Origin: Bromus sterilis
Lineage: Eukaryota > Streptophyta > Magnoliopsida > Poales > Poaceae
Direction: 5' to 3'
Length of the DNA: 64,000 nucleotides
Assembly: GCA_950022295.1 (NCBI GenBank)
Contig: OX465595.1
Span: 279,321,770-279,385,769, forward strand
Shown one piece after another: positions 22,646 to 34,640 of the stretch; position 1 is the stretch's first letter; the number at the start of each line of letters is the position of its first letter. The notes beneath the pieces were generated by a model. The model made no database searches. It was not told the DNA's origin and saw nothing but the letters and a program-made list of their open reading frames with translations. Made by a program: the position numbers and the translations under genes.

Positions 22646-22942
22646 TGTAACACCCTCGGTGTCAGACAACAATAAAACTTTTGTTAATGTTAAAACTTTG
22701 TGATTAGCAAGTCTCTAATCACCTTTGGTCATGCCCTTCTGAGTTTGAACCAAATTGAATTGCCAAATTTTGAGGTGAAAATAAAACCTTGTCCAAAAAT
22801 TGTGAAACCACTCTTGTAAAATGCCAAATAATCATTGGACTATGCTAGAACAACAATGGGAATTTATTAAGTTATTAAATAAATCAAACAATTCAAAACA
22901 GTGGCTATAATAGCCCCTTTAATCCCTTATCATTTAAATAAA
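22646..22942 (+). mobile_element. Start of a gypsy LTR, interrupted by the Helitron
   Basis: It starts TGTAACACCCTCGG, followed by AT-rich U3-like sequence with no ORF. It stops at the Helitron end (22943). The downstream part of an LTR of this type, with AT-rich text then GC-rich leader then AT-rich text, occurs at 62274-64000, so I infer one LTR split by about 39 kb of insertions. No TSD could be confirmed. Confidence 0.5.
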
Positions 22943-22946
22943 CTAG
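22943..22946 (-). other. Helitron 3' terminal CTAG
   Basis: CTAG on the minus strand, followed by T in the flank, fits insertion between A and T. Confidence 0.7.
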
Positions 22947-22955
22947 ATGACCCGT

Positions 22956-22971
22956 TGCGCCAAATGGCGCA
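22956..22971 (-). repeat. Helitron 3' hairpin
   Basis: TGCGCCA and TGGCGCA form a perfect 7-bp stem with a 2-nt loop, 9 nt from the terminal CTAG. This is the rolling-circle termination structure of Helitrons. Confidence 0.75.
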
Positions 22972-25876
22972 GAGTCCCAATTGAAACCATGAAATCACAG
23001 AAATAACTTGAATTTTCAAAACCCACTCATTTTTGTAGTTATACCCATTATACTAAATTTAATCCATGAGCCATCTAACATAAAAAGAAAACAAAATGGC
23101 TAAAGAACAAAACTTGCATTTTTATAAACCAATGATCAAGATAAATCATCAACTACAAGTGGAAATGAAGTGTAGAAATCCATTGAGCTGACACCTTGTT
23201 ATTGTGTTCCAATGTATTAGACTTGCCAAAAACATTTCCGAATGGTACATAGTCACCACTTTATCAAATGCAATCCATAGAACATACAACACAACACATA
23301 ATATATTCGGTTCAAAAGCAAACACAATGCTTTACCAAGATGCTAGTCTTACACACACATCAAAAAAGTTTATGAGCTAAAAACTACAATCTACTACAAT
23401 GTCAGTTATCATTAAGATGCATTTCTCTCCAACTTAGTATCAAGTGGAACGACAACACCCAGCACGACGCCAAATATACAGTGTGAGATGAACATAATGC
23501 TTCTTTCCAGCCACCTAAGCCTTCTTCATGCGCTTCTTTACCACTATGTCGATCCATTACAATTGCAACTGACAAAGGATAAATGAGGCATCATTAACGA
23601 CAAAAGTTATTTTGTAAATATACAAAGTTGATACAACTATGGTGCAACACTGATTCAGTAAAAATAGAATATGATTCCCAATGCAAGATTATATCTATAA
23701 TTATTGAGAGCAGATTTCGTACATAGAAAACTGAGAATCAAGGTACATGATTTATTTATTCAGATCATTATCTTCTTCTTCAGTCAACCAGCTGGAGGAA
23801 CCAGGGAAAATTCTTCATAAGACTTATTTAACAGCAAAAGGAAGGGTTCATAATTTTGATATCAACAGTACTTTTTTGAAAAGGTATATCAACAGTACTA
23901 AGTGGAGACATAAATTTGCTTCCTGATTTCCTATAAAATAGCATCCTTGTAATGTAATAGATCTAAACCTTTGATAAGACCCAAAAGATATTTTTTAAAT
24001 AGGTCACATCCTACATGCAGGAATATATATCCATGTACCAATCATTGATGGGAGATATTGAATTTATACCTACTGGAATGCTTGAACTACTTCTCTAGCG
24101 ATCAAATATCTAAGTTAAGAAATATATAATATGGAACAAATGAATACCAAGCAATTGTTACAATGCTCATATTATTCCTTATTCTACCTATTCGATCACA
24201 AAGTAAATGTTGCAATTTTGCAGAATTTAAAAGGAGAAAATATATGGTTCGGAAAGTTGAGGAAATTCAGCTCACATTTTCGGAAAGTATAAATTCACAT
24301 CTTCTATGTTGGCGATTAATCAGAGAAATAAGATGCATTGGAAAGTTTACAGAACTAAGATAGAGAGAGCAAGATTTTAATTGAATATGCAGGTTAATGG
24401 AGTAAGGATAAGTTATTTGCATCACGTTAAAACCAAAACTTACAATCTATTACCTAATACATGCCTTTAAAGTACCTCATATTTATGGTGAGCTTGCACT
24501 TTATTGGGTAGTGCTTGATAGAAGGCCTCATAGATTTTGGCTGAAGGGAGCTCACAAATTAAAGGCTCATATGTTTATCAAAATATTAGACATTTCACCG
24601 TCAGGTTGATGCTATTTATAATCCTAGAAGCCAAAATATTTAGACGGTAGATCTTTTCATTCTCGAACCTAAAATTCTAAAACAATAAAAATGTATCATA
24701 TTTGAAAGAAAGGAACAAACAATAAAAATGTATCATATTTGAAAGAAAGGAACAACCTTTTTTTTTATTCTTTGGGTCGTTCCAATTTAACCAGATCCAT
24801 ATCTGAACATGAAGGGTACGGTGGCAAAAGTAAAGTGGACAAGATTGATACATAATCAAATAACCGCGAAACATGTAGGAATAATAACTTGCCTCCGACC
24901 ATCAGGATTAAATTATTGTGCATTCAACAATACAAAATGCATTTAACTCCATCGAGTTTTGCAAAACCTAAACGAAACAGCAAGGTCTTGTGGATTGCAC
25001 ATGATACACATTTATTTGTGAAACAACTTAGGGACATCCCAAGGTAGAGATAAATCATGTAATGGTGGTGAAAATTTGAGTGTAGCTGCTAACTGTCAGG
25101 ATACAGAGTTCTTTGCATCTTCTTTGCGATATGTACAACTTTACTTTTGTTTTATATAATTCAGAATTTCTATCACATATGAATTTCAACAAACTTATTC
25201 CTAATTGATTGAAATAATCACAAGCCTACCAAAATTATAATGAGAAACATCATCACCAAATCGGGCACAACACAAACTGGGGATCCGAAGCAACATACAG
25301 TCTAAATCAGAGGAGGAACCACACAATCGGTAGCAACGCAGACCGGGGATCAGAAGCAACGCGGCGAGAGGGGAAGATGCAGGGGTGTGGCGGCTGGGGG
25401 CGATGCAGCGAGGACCTAGAGGGCGTCGACGGCCCGCAAGCTCGAGGGCCTCCCATGGCTGCATAAGGGGGCCTTCAATAAATGATTCATGTGCTTTGAC
25501 AACTGGTATCCAACATCAAGTTTGATAAACAGGCAGAAAATACATCAATATTTCCGTTAAATGAGCATCCAAATATTTTCATACAAAAATTCATAATTAA
25601 ACCACCACTACTATAATGATAGCTTAGTTGGATGGGGAAACCATTCCTAGACTGATTATTTTAAAGTAATAGGAACGTGCTAGCAAAATTCGATCTATGA
25701 GTCCACTCAGTGTTGGTGAAGGGAATTGTAAGGAGAACCATCAGGCAAAAAAGGAAGAGGATTACCAGCAAAAAAGGAAGATAAATTTTCAGTAATTAAA
25801 TTCATAATACTCCAAAAAAAAATTGCAACACCTAGGATAGTGAGGCCGTAATAACATAGCAGCAGAGAACGCATAC
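22972..25876 (-). other. AT-rich Helitron interior, no recognised gene
   Basis: This is mostly intron-like AT-rich sequence. A GC-richer island at about 25310-25465 has an open minus-strand frame of 87 codons from 25464, preceded by a CCCCTTATGCAG acceptor-like sequence. I do not recognise a product. Its position downstream of the primase exons, in the same direction, suggests another captured exon or a transcript end. Confidence 0.4.
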
Positions 25877-26316
25877 CTTGCAAGCTTTCAGCATTGTTTG
25901 GAGAAAGGATGTTCTGAAAAATCTGATGTGCTTCTCAAGGGACGTTCTCTCCCAGTCTGCAACTCAAAGCAAGAATGAAATGAGGCATGAAAGACAACGT
26001 TGTATGGTACAAAAAATGTCCCTTCACAAGTTCTACAATGATGTGCCTAACACAAATCCCAATAGATGTAACTTTTTTAATCACTCACCGTTCTGAGAAT
26101 CAGTCTGCATGCCAGAAGCATTGAACTCTCCCGACAGCTCGCCATGTATGGTAGTTTCAGCGAGTCAGAATATATCATGCCCCACCAAAAGACACACGTA
26201 GTATGTTTTTATAATTCGCTCAAAAGAAGACACCCATGATAAAGTTAGAACAGCCGTAGGGTCAAAATCTTCACAATTTTTGGGATCGATTGGAACACAG
26301 ACACGCCGAGGAACCA
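25877..26316 (-). pseudogene. PRIM1: Captured fragment of DNA primase small subunit gene
   Basis: Three exon-like pieces on the minus strand resemble the C-terminal part of the eukaryotic DNA primase catalytic subunit (p49, part of DNA polymerase alpha-primase). Piece 1 (about 26315-26235) encodes VCVPIDPKNCEDFDPTAV, the conserved VPID...DFDP...T region. Piece 2 (26160-26089) encodes GELSGEFNASGMQTDSQN and ends at a strong donor (CG|GTGAGT). Piece 3 (25956-25877, 80 nt) follows acceptor TTGCAG, joins piece 2 in phase to give DWERTSLEKHIRFF, and ends at donor AAG|GTATGC. An in-frame TGA lies just upstream of piece 2, and its acceptor appears mutated. The catalytic core is absent. It is a gene fragment carried by the Helitron, not a working primase. 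Confidence 0.7.
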
Positions 26317-26448
26317 ATAAAAACACTGTTAGAGCTCATGAAGTGACAAAATTATCATTTAGACTGCTGTACAAAGAAAAAGATAAAATGCAGTGTTGCA
26401 TTTGAAATGTATAAAGGAAATAACTCGCCCGATAAAGATAAAATGTAC

Positions 26449-26512
26449 CTCTTTGGGAACGATTCCCAAATTGAATCGAAATAGTGATGCTCTTGTAATG
26501 CCACAAAGCACC
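26449..26512 (-). pseudogene. Captured exon, 64 nt, unknown gene
   Basis: Bounded by acceptor TTGTGTAG and donor AAAGAG|GTACAT on the minus strand. If spliced to the exon at 26828-26899 in phase 0, it reads GALWHYKSITISIQFGNRSQ. I do not recognise the parent gene. It lies upstream of the primase fragment in the same direction. Confidence 0.4.
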
Positions 26513-26827
26513 CTACACAAGGAAACATATAAAATGTGGTCAGAAGCAGCATGGAGATAAACAAAAGATGGCTGGAAAATGTGCTTGCATGCTTGGAAAT
26601 TCAGAAACTAAACAAACATATCACGGATGAACCATGTTAATATTTATGGAAATCAGAATGATGTTTCGTTTATAGATTTGGATGATACCGTAAACATAAG
26701 TATATCTTCAAATCTGCAAATCTAACCTCAACGAGATTGGCTAGATGGACAGTTAACTGAATTTCAAGTTACCCCAATTGGGAATGCACTGCTAACAACC
26801 TATAAACAGAGATAAAGGTGCACTCAC

Positions 26828-26899
26828 CATATTTGAGGAGGCAACTGAACTTGTAGGTATATATTGCATTAATCCATCATCAACAATATTTGGTGGTAC
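26828..26899 (-). pseudogene. Captured exon, 72 nt, unknown gene
   Basis: The minus strand shows acceptor TTACTTGCAG, 24 open codons (VPPNIVDDGLMQYIPTSS and onward), and donor ATG|GTGAGT. The clean splice sites and multiple-of-three length make a real exon likely. The parent gene is not recognised. Confidence 0.45.
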
Positions 26900-27652
26900 C
26901 TGCAAGTAAAAATGCAGTACAAAATGTAATTAATTTTCCATCTGGTATTTACTGCTATAATGAAGATAATTGTGGCATGGAGAGCTTTCCTTTGTAGTAG
27001 GCCAGTGGGCATTGTCAAAGCTGGAAGTTTTGACCCACAAATGTTGTGAAAAGCTATAATACCTCTTGAATATGTGTGCTATTCTTTACACAAAACATTA
27101 AATATAGAAGAGGAAAATGGAAAGAATAATTACAGTGTATTGAAATACTTTAACTGGAGCCTCTTAAGCAAATTTGCTGCAATTTTTATTTACTAAATTT
27201 ACTCGACAAGACGTGTTGTTGCAAATTATTCAATAGTACTGTATTTACATTGTGCTTAAACTAAAGTTCTACCCAGAACATATACAGAGACGTGTAGACG
27301 TGCTGCTTAAACTGTATTTCCACAATGCATTATTAACACGGGCTGGACCAACAAGATGGGAAACTAAGCCAACCGTTTTTAAGAAAAAGAAAAATAAATA
27401 TAAACTTGCTGTCAATAGAAACCAAACTGCAGAGAATATAATATTTATAGAGTTTCTTAATATAGAGTATGAACCAAAATGATACACAAAATATGATGCA
27501 TGTGTGCTATTTTTCTTTCAGACTGAAGCTGAAAATCGTGTGGCCTCACCACATATTTCTTTTTTATCCTTTCAATGTGAACGAAACTTTGGAGAATAGA
27601 TTAGCATCAATGTTACTAATAATGCAGTGTACGTTTATTAGGTTCATGACTC
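26900..27652 (-). other. AT-rich intron-like sequence, nothing recognised
   Basis: I see no ORF with recognisable features and no clear repeat. It lies between the captured exons and the duplicated 5' end block. Confidence 0.4.
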
Positions 27653-28436
27653 AATTACTTGTTTTGTCTAAAGTAGACCGATCTGATATGTACGTACAAC
27701 AAAAAAATGTCTGACACATAATTTTATACCCAAGAGTTTGGTACTTCTATTCCCATTTTTCTTATCAAATAACATAAAATTGAATGCAAATTAACTGATT
27801 TCTAGATGACCGCACGGGGAGAAGAGAAGATAGCGCCGCTGCATCTCTCACCTCCACCTCCTGCTCACCTTGCACCTCCTCACCTCGACATCCACCTCCT
27901 TCCTCTTCTCTTCTCACCTCCTCAACTCTGGGAAGCAGGGAGAGAGGGAGGAGTAGCGAGGATCTGGGGACGACGGCGGCTGGACGGCGCGGGGGCGCAG
28001 CCGGAGGAGGCGGGGAAAGCGCGGATCTAGGCCGGGGCGAGCTCATCCATGGCGGCTCGGGCTAGAGCTTGACGGCCAGCTGTTGCTGCACAAGAGGGAG
28101 AGAGAGGTGAGGGAGGAAGAGGAGAGCAGGGAGAGAGGGAGGAGGAGCGGGGACCTAGGGCTGCGGCGGCTGGCCGGCGCGAGGGGAAGAGAGGGCAGAG
28201 ATGGAGGTGCAAGTGGAGGTAGGCGGCGGCTGGCGAGGGGAAGAGACGAGGGCTCGGGGCGTGTGGAGCTCGGGGCGAGAGGGACTGGAGGCTAGGGTTG
28301 GAAGATCAGATGTATATATATGACCATGGGTAGCAACATCGAACGGTGCAGAACGAGCACGAGGCGTATCGGACGGACAACGAAGAGTGCCCCCGGAGGA
28401 GCTCTGTGAGGCCCCCTGGGCTAGCATCCTTTAAGA
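27653..28436 (-). repeat. 784-bp duplicated Helitron 5'-end block, copy 1
   Basis: This is nearly identical to 35368-36150. On the minus strand it starts with the terminus-like TCTTAAAGGATGC (28436), then a TATA box (28313-28320), then GC-rich sequence with CCCTAGCCTCC and a GCCGCCATGGATGAG start context (about 28055). It then passes into AT-rich sequence. It looks like a captured promoter and first exon. The ATG frame closes after seven codons in this copy and runs somewhat longer in copy 2. Confidence 0.75.
28313..28320 (-). promoter_or_regulatory. TATA box in duplicated block, copy 1
   Basis: TATATATA lies about 30 bp upstream, on the minus strand, of the GC-rich CCCTAGCCTCCAGTCC leader. 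The same arrangement is at 36027-36034 in copy 2. Confidence 0.5.
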
Positions 28437-29070
28437 GTTAAAACCATGTAATCGTAGAAACAACTTGCATTATTAGAACCCAATCACTTTTGTAGTAAAA
28501 AAATATGTATTAAAATATGGAATTGTCAACCAAACAAACAAATGATGAATAAACTGCAAATGGAAAGGCGGGGTAGCAAATCCAACAATTCCCAATGCTA
28601 TATAGCCAAGCATTATATCAAATGCAATTCATGGACCATATAACACAATACATAATATATATGGATCAAAAGAAAATAGAATGATTTACCAAGACAACAC
28701 TCTTACACGCATTATTCACCAATATGTCAAGATCAACTCGCTACATTATAGTCTTACAATGCACATCAGAACAGTTTGAGCTAAAAACTACAATCTACTA
28801 CAATGTCAGTTATCATTAAGGTGCATTTCAAGTTGCATGGCATTGGAAGTTGCATCTTGCAAAACACATTAAACAGACAACCAGAACCAAACTTCTCTTC
28901 ACTCCCACCCCTGGACTATTGGCTACCTGTTGTGTCGCTCCCCGATGCCGGGCTACCTAAAAGAAAGCAGCCAAGCAAAAATCATCAATCAAGATTCAAG
29001 CAACACAAAATGGGTACCAAACATCAGCAACACAAGCATTCAAAGAGGGCTTGGGAAGGGATTGGGTTAC

Positions 29071-29231
29071 CTGTCGTCGGGGAGATGCTGATGGACTGCT
29101 GGTGTTGGGGAAGCAGTCGCCGGTGGTGGCAGATGCCTCGAGTCCAGGCAGTGGCGGCTGGATTCAAGAGGGTTAACTTGTCCCTTCTACCTCATGCTAA
29201 TCTGGAGAGGGTGCGACCGGTGGCTGTGTAC
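29071..29231 (-). other. Exon-like island without ORF
   Basis: This GC-richer island is bounded on the minus strand by acceptor CTATTTTGTAG and donor GACAG|GTAACC. All three frames contain stops, so it may be untranslated or decayed. The plus-strand frame over it (28803-29339) has no features supporting a gene. Confidence 0.3.
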
Positions 29232-30124
29232 CTACAAAATAGGGTTATAGCCATTGGACCAGGCCGTATCCCAACCGTATATACTCAACACAGTATGGAA
29301 AAGATGTCACACAGATTGCATCATATCATATTTCTCTAAAACAGATCACCGAACAATGGACTGCATACATACCTGAAGCTCTACTTATAAGCCAATAAAT
29401 TAGACAATTGTCATTAGCATAAACCACTGATGAAGTAGATGATAGAACGACCAAGGATGGCTTCAAATGGAATGTTTCAACTTAATAAGGATAGCGCGAG
29501 AAGTAACATGAGCAGACTGCTATTGAGGTTGGTTATTATTAGAAGAACTTCACCTGGGGAAAGCTGGTTATATATTTGTTCTAAATCCATTCTATTCGCT
29601 GTAGTAAAAAAATAGAACAGCAAACAAGATAATTCCTAGGTGCTGGTATTAATTTTTCAATATGGAAATTCCTCACAATATAAAATAAAGTGTATATGAA
29701 TGTTTTCTTTGCATATCTATTGGATTGAAGGGTGCAGAATAACAGTGACCTTAACCATGATATTTCAGTGTAAAAATTTAGGCATAGACATAGCCATTAG
29801 CAAGAGTAGTAGCCTACTTCAGCAGAGCACACTTAATTTTCAAAGAAAAAGCTAGAACCAATACACCAAGAAATTGAACGAAGTGATTTTCAGAGAAAGA
29901 GCTAGAACCAGGACACCCGGAAAATTGAATGTTCACACCCTGTTTTATCTGAATATATATGTGAAAAGCAAAAAACTGAACCTTTACACTTTGTTTTAAG
30001 TGATTATATATGTGAAAAAACTAAAAATTTGCACTTTGTTTCTAAGAGTGAAAATATGCTATGTATAGGTGGAAGAAAATATCATGTTCAATTCAAAAAT
30101 GGGACCTTTCCACTCTGTTTTAAC

Positions 30125-30766
30125 CAATGTTCACGATATCGCTTATCATTAACTTATCGGTCGAGCCCCGATAAGGGATAAATCAGCTTATCGGACGATT
30201 TATCGGTTATATCGGTCGATCATTTATTGGCAAGTTTTTTTAAAAACTTATGTTTTCCTAAGAGAAATAATATAAAATATGCCATATTAACTATTACACA
30301 CTTGACAAATAAGTGCTCTCAGCATTCAAAATATGCTATATCAGTGTATAAGCGCGAGCAATCTGGCAGACATCTAGATAAATAAAAGGAAACAACAATA
30401 TCAGCCATCTACATAGTTTACGAATGATTAACTAATATAATTACAATCTACATAATACAATCTGTCATCTAATGCACCAACTAATAAATTTGAGATGATA
30501 AAATCATGCATCACCCGTTGCACTGTCTAATATCAAAATTTGCTGACTAGAGAAATAAAATCAGGGAAGAAGATAAATTCTACCATGGTGCTGCTCTTCT
30601 GTAAAAATCGGTAAAAATCAGAAAAAATCGGTAAAAATCGGTCTGACAGCCGATATATTGGCCAGAGCGATAAATCATGAAGATAAGTGTTTATCCTATC
30701 GGTAGGACCCCGATAAGCGATATATCGGCCAATATATCGGAATATCGGCCGATATTTTGAACACTG
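30125..30766. mobile_element. MITE-like element with imperfect TIRs
   Basis: It starts CAATGTTCA and ends TGAACACTG, and both ends are dense in ATCGG/CCGAT motifs (TTATCGG, CGATATATCGG). A sibling repeat at about 32912-32945 reads straight through the same flanking text (GTTTTAAC/TGACTATA) without the insertion, so it behaves as an inserted unit. The TIR resembles hAT ends, but no 8-bp TSD is visible, so the superfamily is uncertain. It has no coding capacity. Confidence 0.55.
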
Positions 30767-31282
30767 ACTATATATGTGGGGGAAAACTGAACCTTTACAC
30801 CTTTATCCTCTGTGTAAAAATCTACTTTGTAAAAATCTATATATGTGGGAATTAACGAAAAGAAAAACATTCAGATGTTGGCATTAGGGGCCGTGGGATT
30901 ACCTCGCTTGCAGTGGGGGAGGAGGGGTTGGTGCTGCTGCTGGTAGGCTAAAGCGGCGGGGAGGCGGAGCATGGAGATCAGAGAAGAAGGGCGCTCAACC
31001 GCCGCCTCAAAAGGAAATAAGACAAAGCAATCTATCTTCAGAAGGTGCTCACCCAGGAAGAAAGTAATCCATTTTCTCCAATGGCAGGTTTAGAACTGAA
31101 GTATGAGGCTGAAAAAAATTGAAAATCTTCAGTTAGTATTATTCACTATGGCCAGGCATAGAAATTCATCAGATGACCCAACACCGTCATCTCCAAGAAA
31201 AAAAGGATAGATTGATGAGAGTTCAACATTTAGCCAAAATAATTAGAATAAATGATGCATTACTGAAGTTTAAGTAGAGTAT

Positions 31283-31384
31283 CTAATTTCGTTGACCATC
31301 CAAATAAGTTGAATTAGTACTTGGATTAGTGGATGCCAATGGCGCCGCTCCTTCAGCTGTGTTCTTTGGCCTAGAGTCGAGCCT
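31283..31384 (-). pseudogene. Captured exon-like ORF with stop, unknown gene
   Basis: Acceptor TAGCATTTCAG is followed by an open frame starting RLDSRPKNTAEGAAPLAST and ending in TAG at 31283-31285. It could be a terminal exon or an internal exon read past its donor. Not recognised. Confidence 0.3.
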
Positions 31385-32069
31385 CTGAAATGCTACAGTA
31401 AAACATTCATCAACATAAAAGTAGAACATGATGATATGTGTATGTGGAAGAGTTAGCTACGATGGTACAGATTCCCTGAAGGTTCATGTACAGATATGAA
31501 CATGGTACATAATCAATGAGAGTGACAAGTAAATGAAATTGCTCTATGATTGGGCTTGACCAGTAATTAATGGCCAACAAGAGCTTATTGTGCATTTGGC
31601 TGGCATATATCAGCAACAGTGTAACAACCATTTTTTCCCAAGTCCAAATGGATTTTCAATTTTCTATGTAATGGAATCACCAAATAAGTTAGTAAAAAAA
31701 AATATACAATTAGGAAAGCTAATCCAAACACAACCTTCACCAAATAAAATGCAATGCTAACACAAAGTTGGTTAGAATAAGACCTCTGTGTAGTCATCTA
31801 TCTCAAATGAAACCACCACTAATCAACAAAAACAAAACATTTTTTTCAGAGCTCATCACAGCGCATCAGGGAAGATAGAAAGATACAATATTTCTAAATA
31901 TGTGAACTTGAATGAAAAATAACATGAGACTCCATTGCGTAAATTGGAATGGAAAACAAAGAACACAAAGCACACCATATTCATGTGTACAGAAGATCCA
32001 TATTCAAAGCCAAATAATGATATGTTAAATTCTAAAGAAGATTCAAACATCAGATATACTGAAACCTAC

Positions 32070-32175
32070 ATCTGAACCACACCACAGTTGGTCCATGGCA
32101 TGCCTCTCCATTGGCTCCTTACGGTAGCAGCACCATTTTTCAGCAGCAGCAGCTTCGCCTCATCCGCTGATGGAC
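32070..32175 (-). pseudogene. Captured exon, 106 nt, unknown gene
   Basis: The minus strand has acceptor ACATGTTAG and donor AT|GTAGGT. One frame is open throughout and includes ADEAKLLLLKNGAATVRSQW. The clean borders suggest a genuine captured exon. The parent gene is not recognised. Confidence 0.45.
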
Positions 32176-33170
32176 CTAACATGTAATATCATACTTATCA
32201 TGAGATGAATTATGGACAAGTCAAAGTTGATACTTATCATGAGTTCAGATGAATTATGAATTATGAACAGCTCCCTTAATATCATACTGGACAAGCTATG
32301 AAAGAATTTAAAGAGGTTATCTACCCTATCCCGAAGTTCCAGCCTGCCTGCATGTTGTTGTAAGGTTACTGGTATATATGTAATGGTGCAAGAGCTTAAA
32401 GCCTATGTAAAATATCAGAGGCCACTCAACGATTCAATGCTGCGGCAAGGTATAAAACATGTACAAAAAGTAACTGTATAAATGCCTACTATATTATTTC
32501 TTCCTTTTGCTCGATGTCCATGTATGCAATGAACGAGTTTTCTAAAATTTCCAATAATATGTATATGATAGTACATATGATTTACAGATCAAGATATTGA
32601 AGGCAGAACAAAAATTATATGCTGCCGAGAATGATGATCTAAGGAGAAAAACTGATCGTATGCACCCTGTTTTATCTAAATATACATGTGAAAAAGAACT
32701 AATCCTTTACAATTTGTCCTATGTGTGTAAATCTGCTCAATATAAGTAGAAGGACATATCATATTCAATGCAAAAAATTTAACCTGTACACTTTGTTTTA
32801 AATGAATATATATGTGAAAAAACTGAACATCTACACTTTGTTTCTATGAGTGAAAATCTGCTCTGCATTGGTGGAAGAAAATATCATGTTTAATGCAAAA
32901 ATTGGACTTTTATACTCTGTTTTAACTGACTATATATGTGGGGGGAAACTAAACCTTTACACCGTTATCCTGTGTGTGAAAATCTGCTCTGTGTAGGTTG
33001 AAGAACAGATCATATTTGATGCAAAAACTGAATCTTTCCATTTTTTAACTAAATATATATGTGGAAAAAAACTGCATTTACACTTTGTGCCCATGCGTGA
33101 AAATCTCGTAGTTGAAGAATAGATCATGTTCGATGCAAAAAACTGAAACTTACACTCTGGAAAATTTGAA

Positions 33171-34640
33171 TGAACGTCTACCAGTACTCAGTGTAGAAAC
33201 TTAATATATATATATATACAAAGTAAGTTATTATTCCTACAATATACACTAACACTAGGGGATATAGGGGGTAACACTGTCCCTATAAATTCCTTTTTTC
33301 CTTTTCTTTTTTGTTCAATTCTGAACAAAAAATAAATTATCGAAGATGTTTTCTTCCCCCACTTATCATTAAGTCCGAGCCATAGAGTAAGAGTGAGATG
33401 AGTTTTCCAAATTCATCATAGACTTTCCCTATGGCTTGATAGAAGTAAGAAGCAGAGAGTCGTAACTTAAAGAAAAAAACGGACAGGACTGACCGATTTA
33501 CCTGATGTAAAGAAGATCCTAAAAGTCTCTGATTAGTCGATTCTCTCCAAGGTATGCACATTTACAATAAGGTATGTACACTGAAATCCACTTTGTTTCA
33601 GTTCTGGTGGTACAAGCAATGGCCGCCCAGATTTTCAAATTTACTACTAAATATATTTATTTGGTTTCCACGTGCAGCTCTGAATATTCAAGCTATGGGG
33701 GTTGTACCAGGAAAATAAGAATCCAAAGTCTTAAGTAATCTGAAGAAAATAAAAAACATGTGGTTGAACCATAATATCAAAACATAACATCAAGTAGTGT
33801 GCATTTCAGAGACTTTCAGCATAGGGAATCAAGAAAAACAGATCCGGATAAACAATAATCAATGGCAATGAAGAAAGGAAAAGTTTTAGCTTTGTTACTT
33901 GTCGTGCAGCAAGCAAAAAGAAAGTCATAAGGAATGCAGGAAATAACATAATATATTTAGGCTAGAAGAAACATCATTACTTAGAGACGCAAAGAGCATC
34001 ACACAAGTCTCTCAAATGGGCAGAGAGGAGGGGAGCTTAGGAACAAGGATCAGAAGAAGCTCGCCCTGGATGATAGTAAGCAAACATTAAAAGTTTTGTT
34101 TTTTGAGAAAAAAAATCCGGACCTGCTATGCACATAAATACCACAAACTGAGACTAAAAACAGCTTTTAATACCCACACGAAAAGCACCCAAAAAACTGA
34201 TTTACAGTTTCTTATTGTCAATAGGTATAAGAGGAAATAGCAAAGTGAAAACGTACCTGCACAGGCTGCATGTTTTAATCATCAAAGAAGACAATACCTT
34301 CTCTACTGATAAATGCACACATGCCATCCCTATTCGATAATAGCAAAAAATAGATTAGACAATCAAAGTAATAAATCAATTTCCATATGTCCAGACTGAA
34401 AGCAATATTCTGATATTTGTGATAATTCACCAATCTAAAAAAAATAAAAAAAGTGGTTCTATGTTTGGCCCCAGTAGAACTACACCCCACAAAGTAAAAG
34501 AAATTCAGTAATTCTAATTAATCAATAATCATAGTAGTAGATCTTAAGCCTAGTTATCCCTTCAAACTGAACCAAAACAATGGAACCAATGCTAATTTTT
34601 TTCCATACATACATGCGTACTATGTTTAATCCATGTTGAC
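33171..34640 (-). other. AT-rich intron-like sequence of segment B
   Basis: This includes a short TA microsatellite (about 33204-33218) and a possible exon ending at donor GTGCAG|GTACGT (minus strand, about 34255). No gene is recognised. Confidence 0.35.

Larger units (their letters stand above)
29920..33170 (-). repeat. Degenerate repeats with TTTACACTTTGTTTTAA / ATATATGTG motif
   Basis: A unit of roughly 130 bp recurs imperfectly at about 29930-30120, 30766-30860 and 32650-33170. It contains 'actgaacctttacac', 'ttgttttaa', 'atatatatgtg', 'gtgaaaatctgctctg' and 'atatcatgttcaatgcaaaa'. The array is broken by a MITE-like element and unrelated sequence. It is probably an intronic minisatellite that came with the captured DNA. 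Confidence 0.6.

Noticed and set aside
28803..29339. 178-codon plus-strand ORF
   Set aside because: It runs antisense to splice-bounded islands of the Helitron and shows no domain; probably chance.
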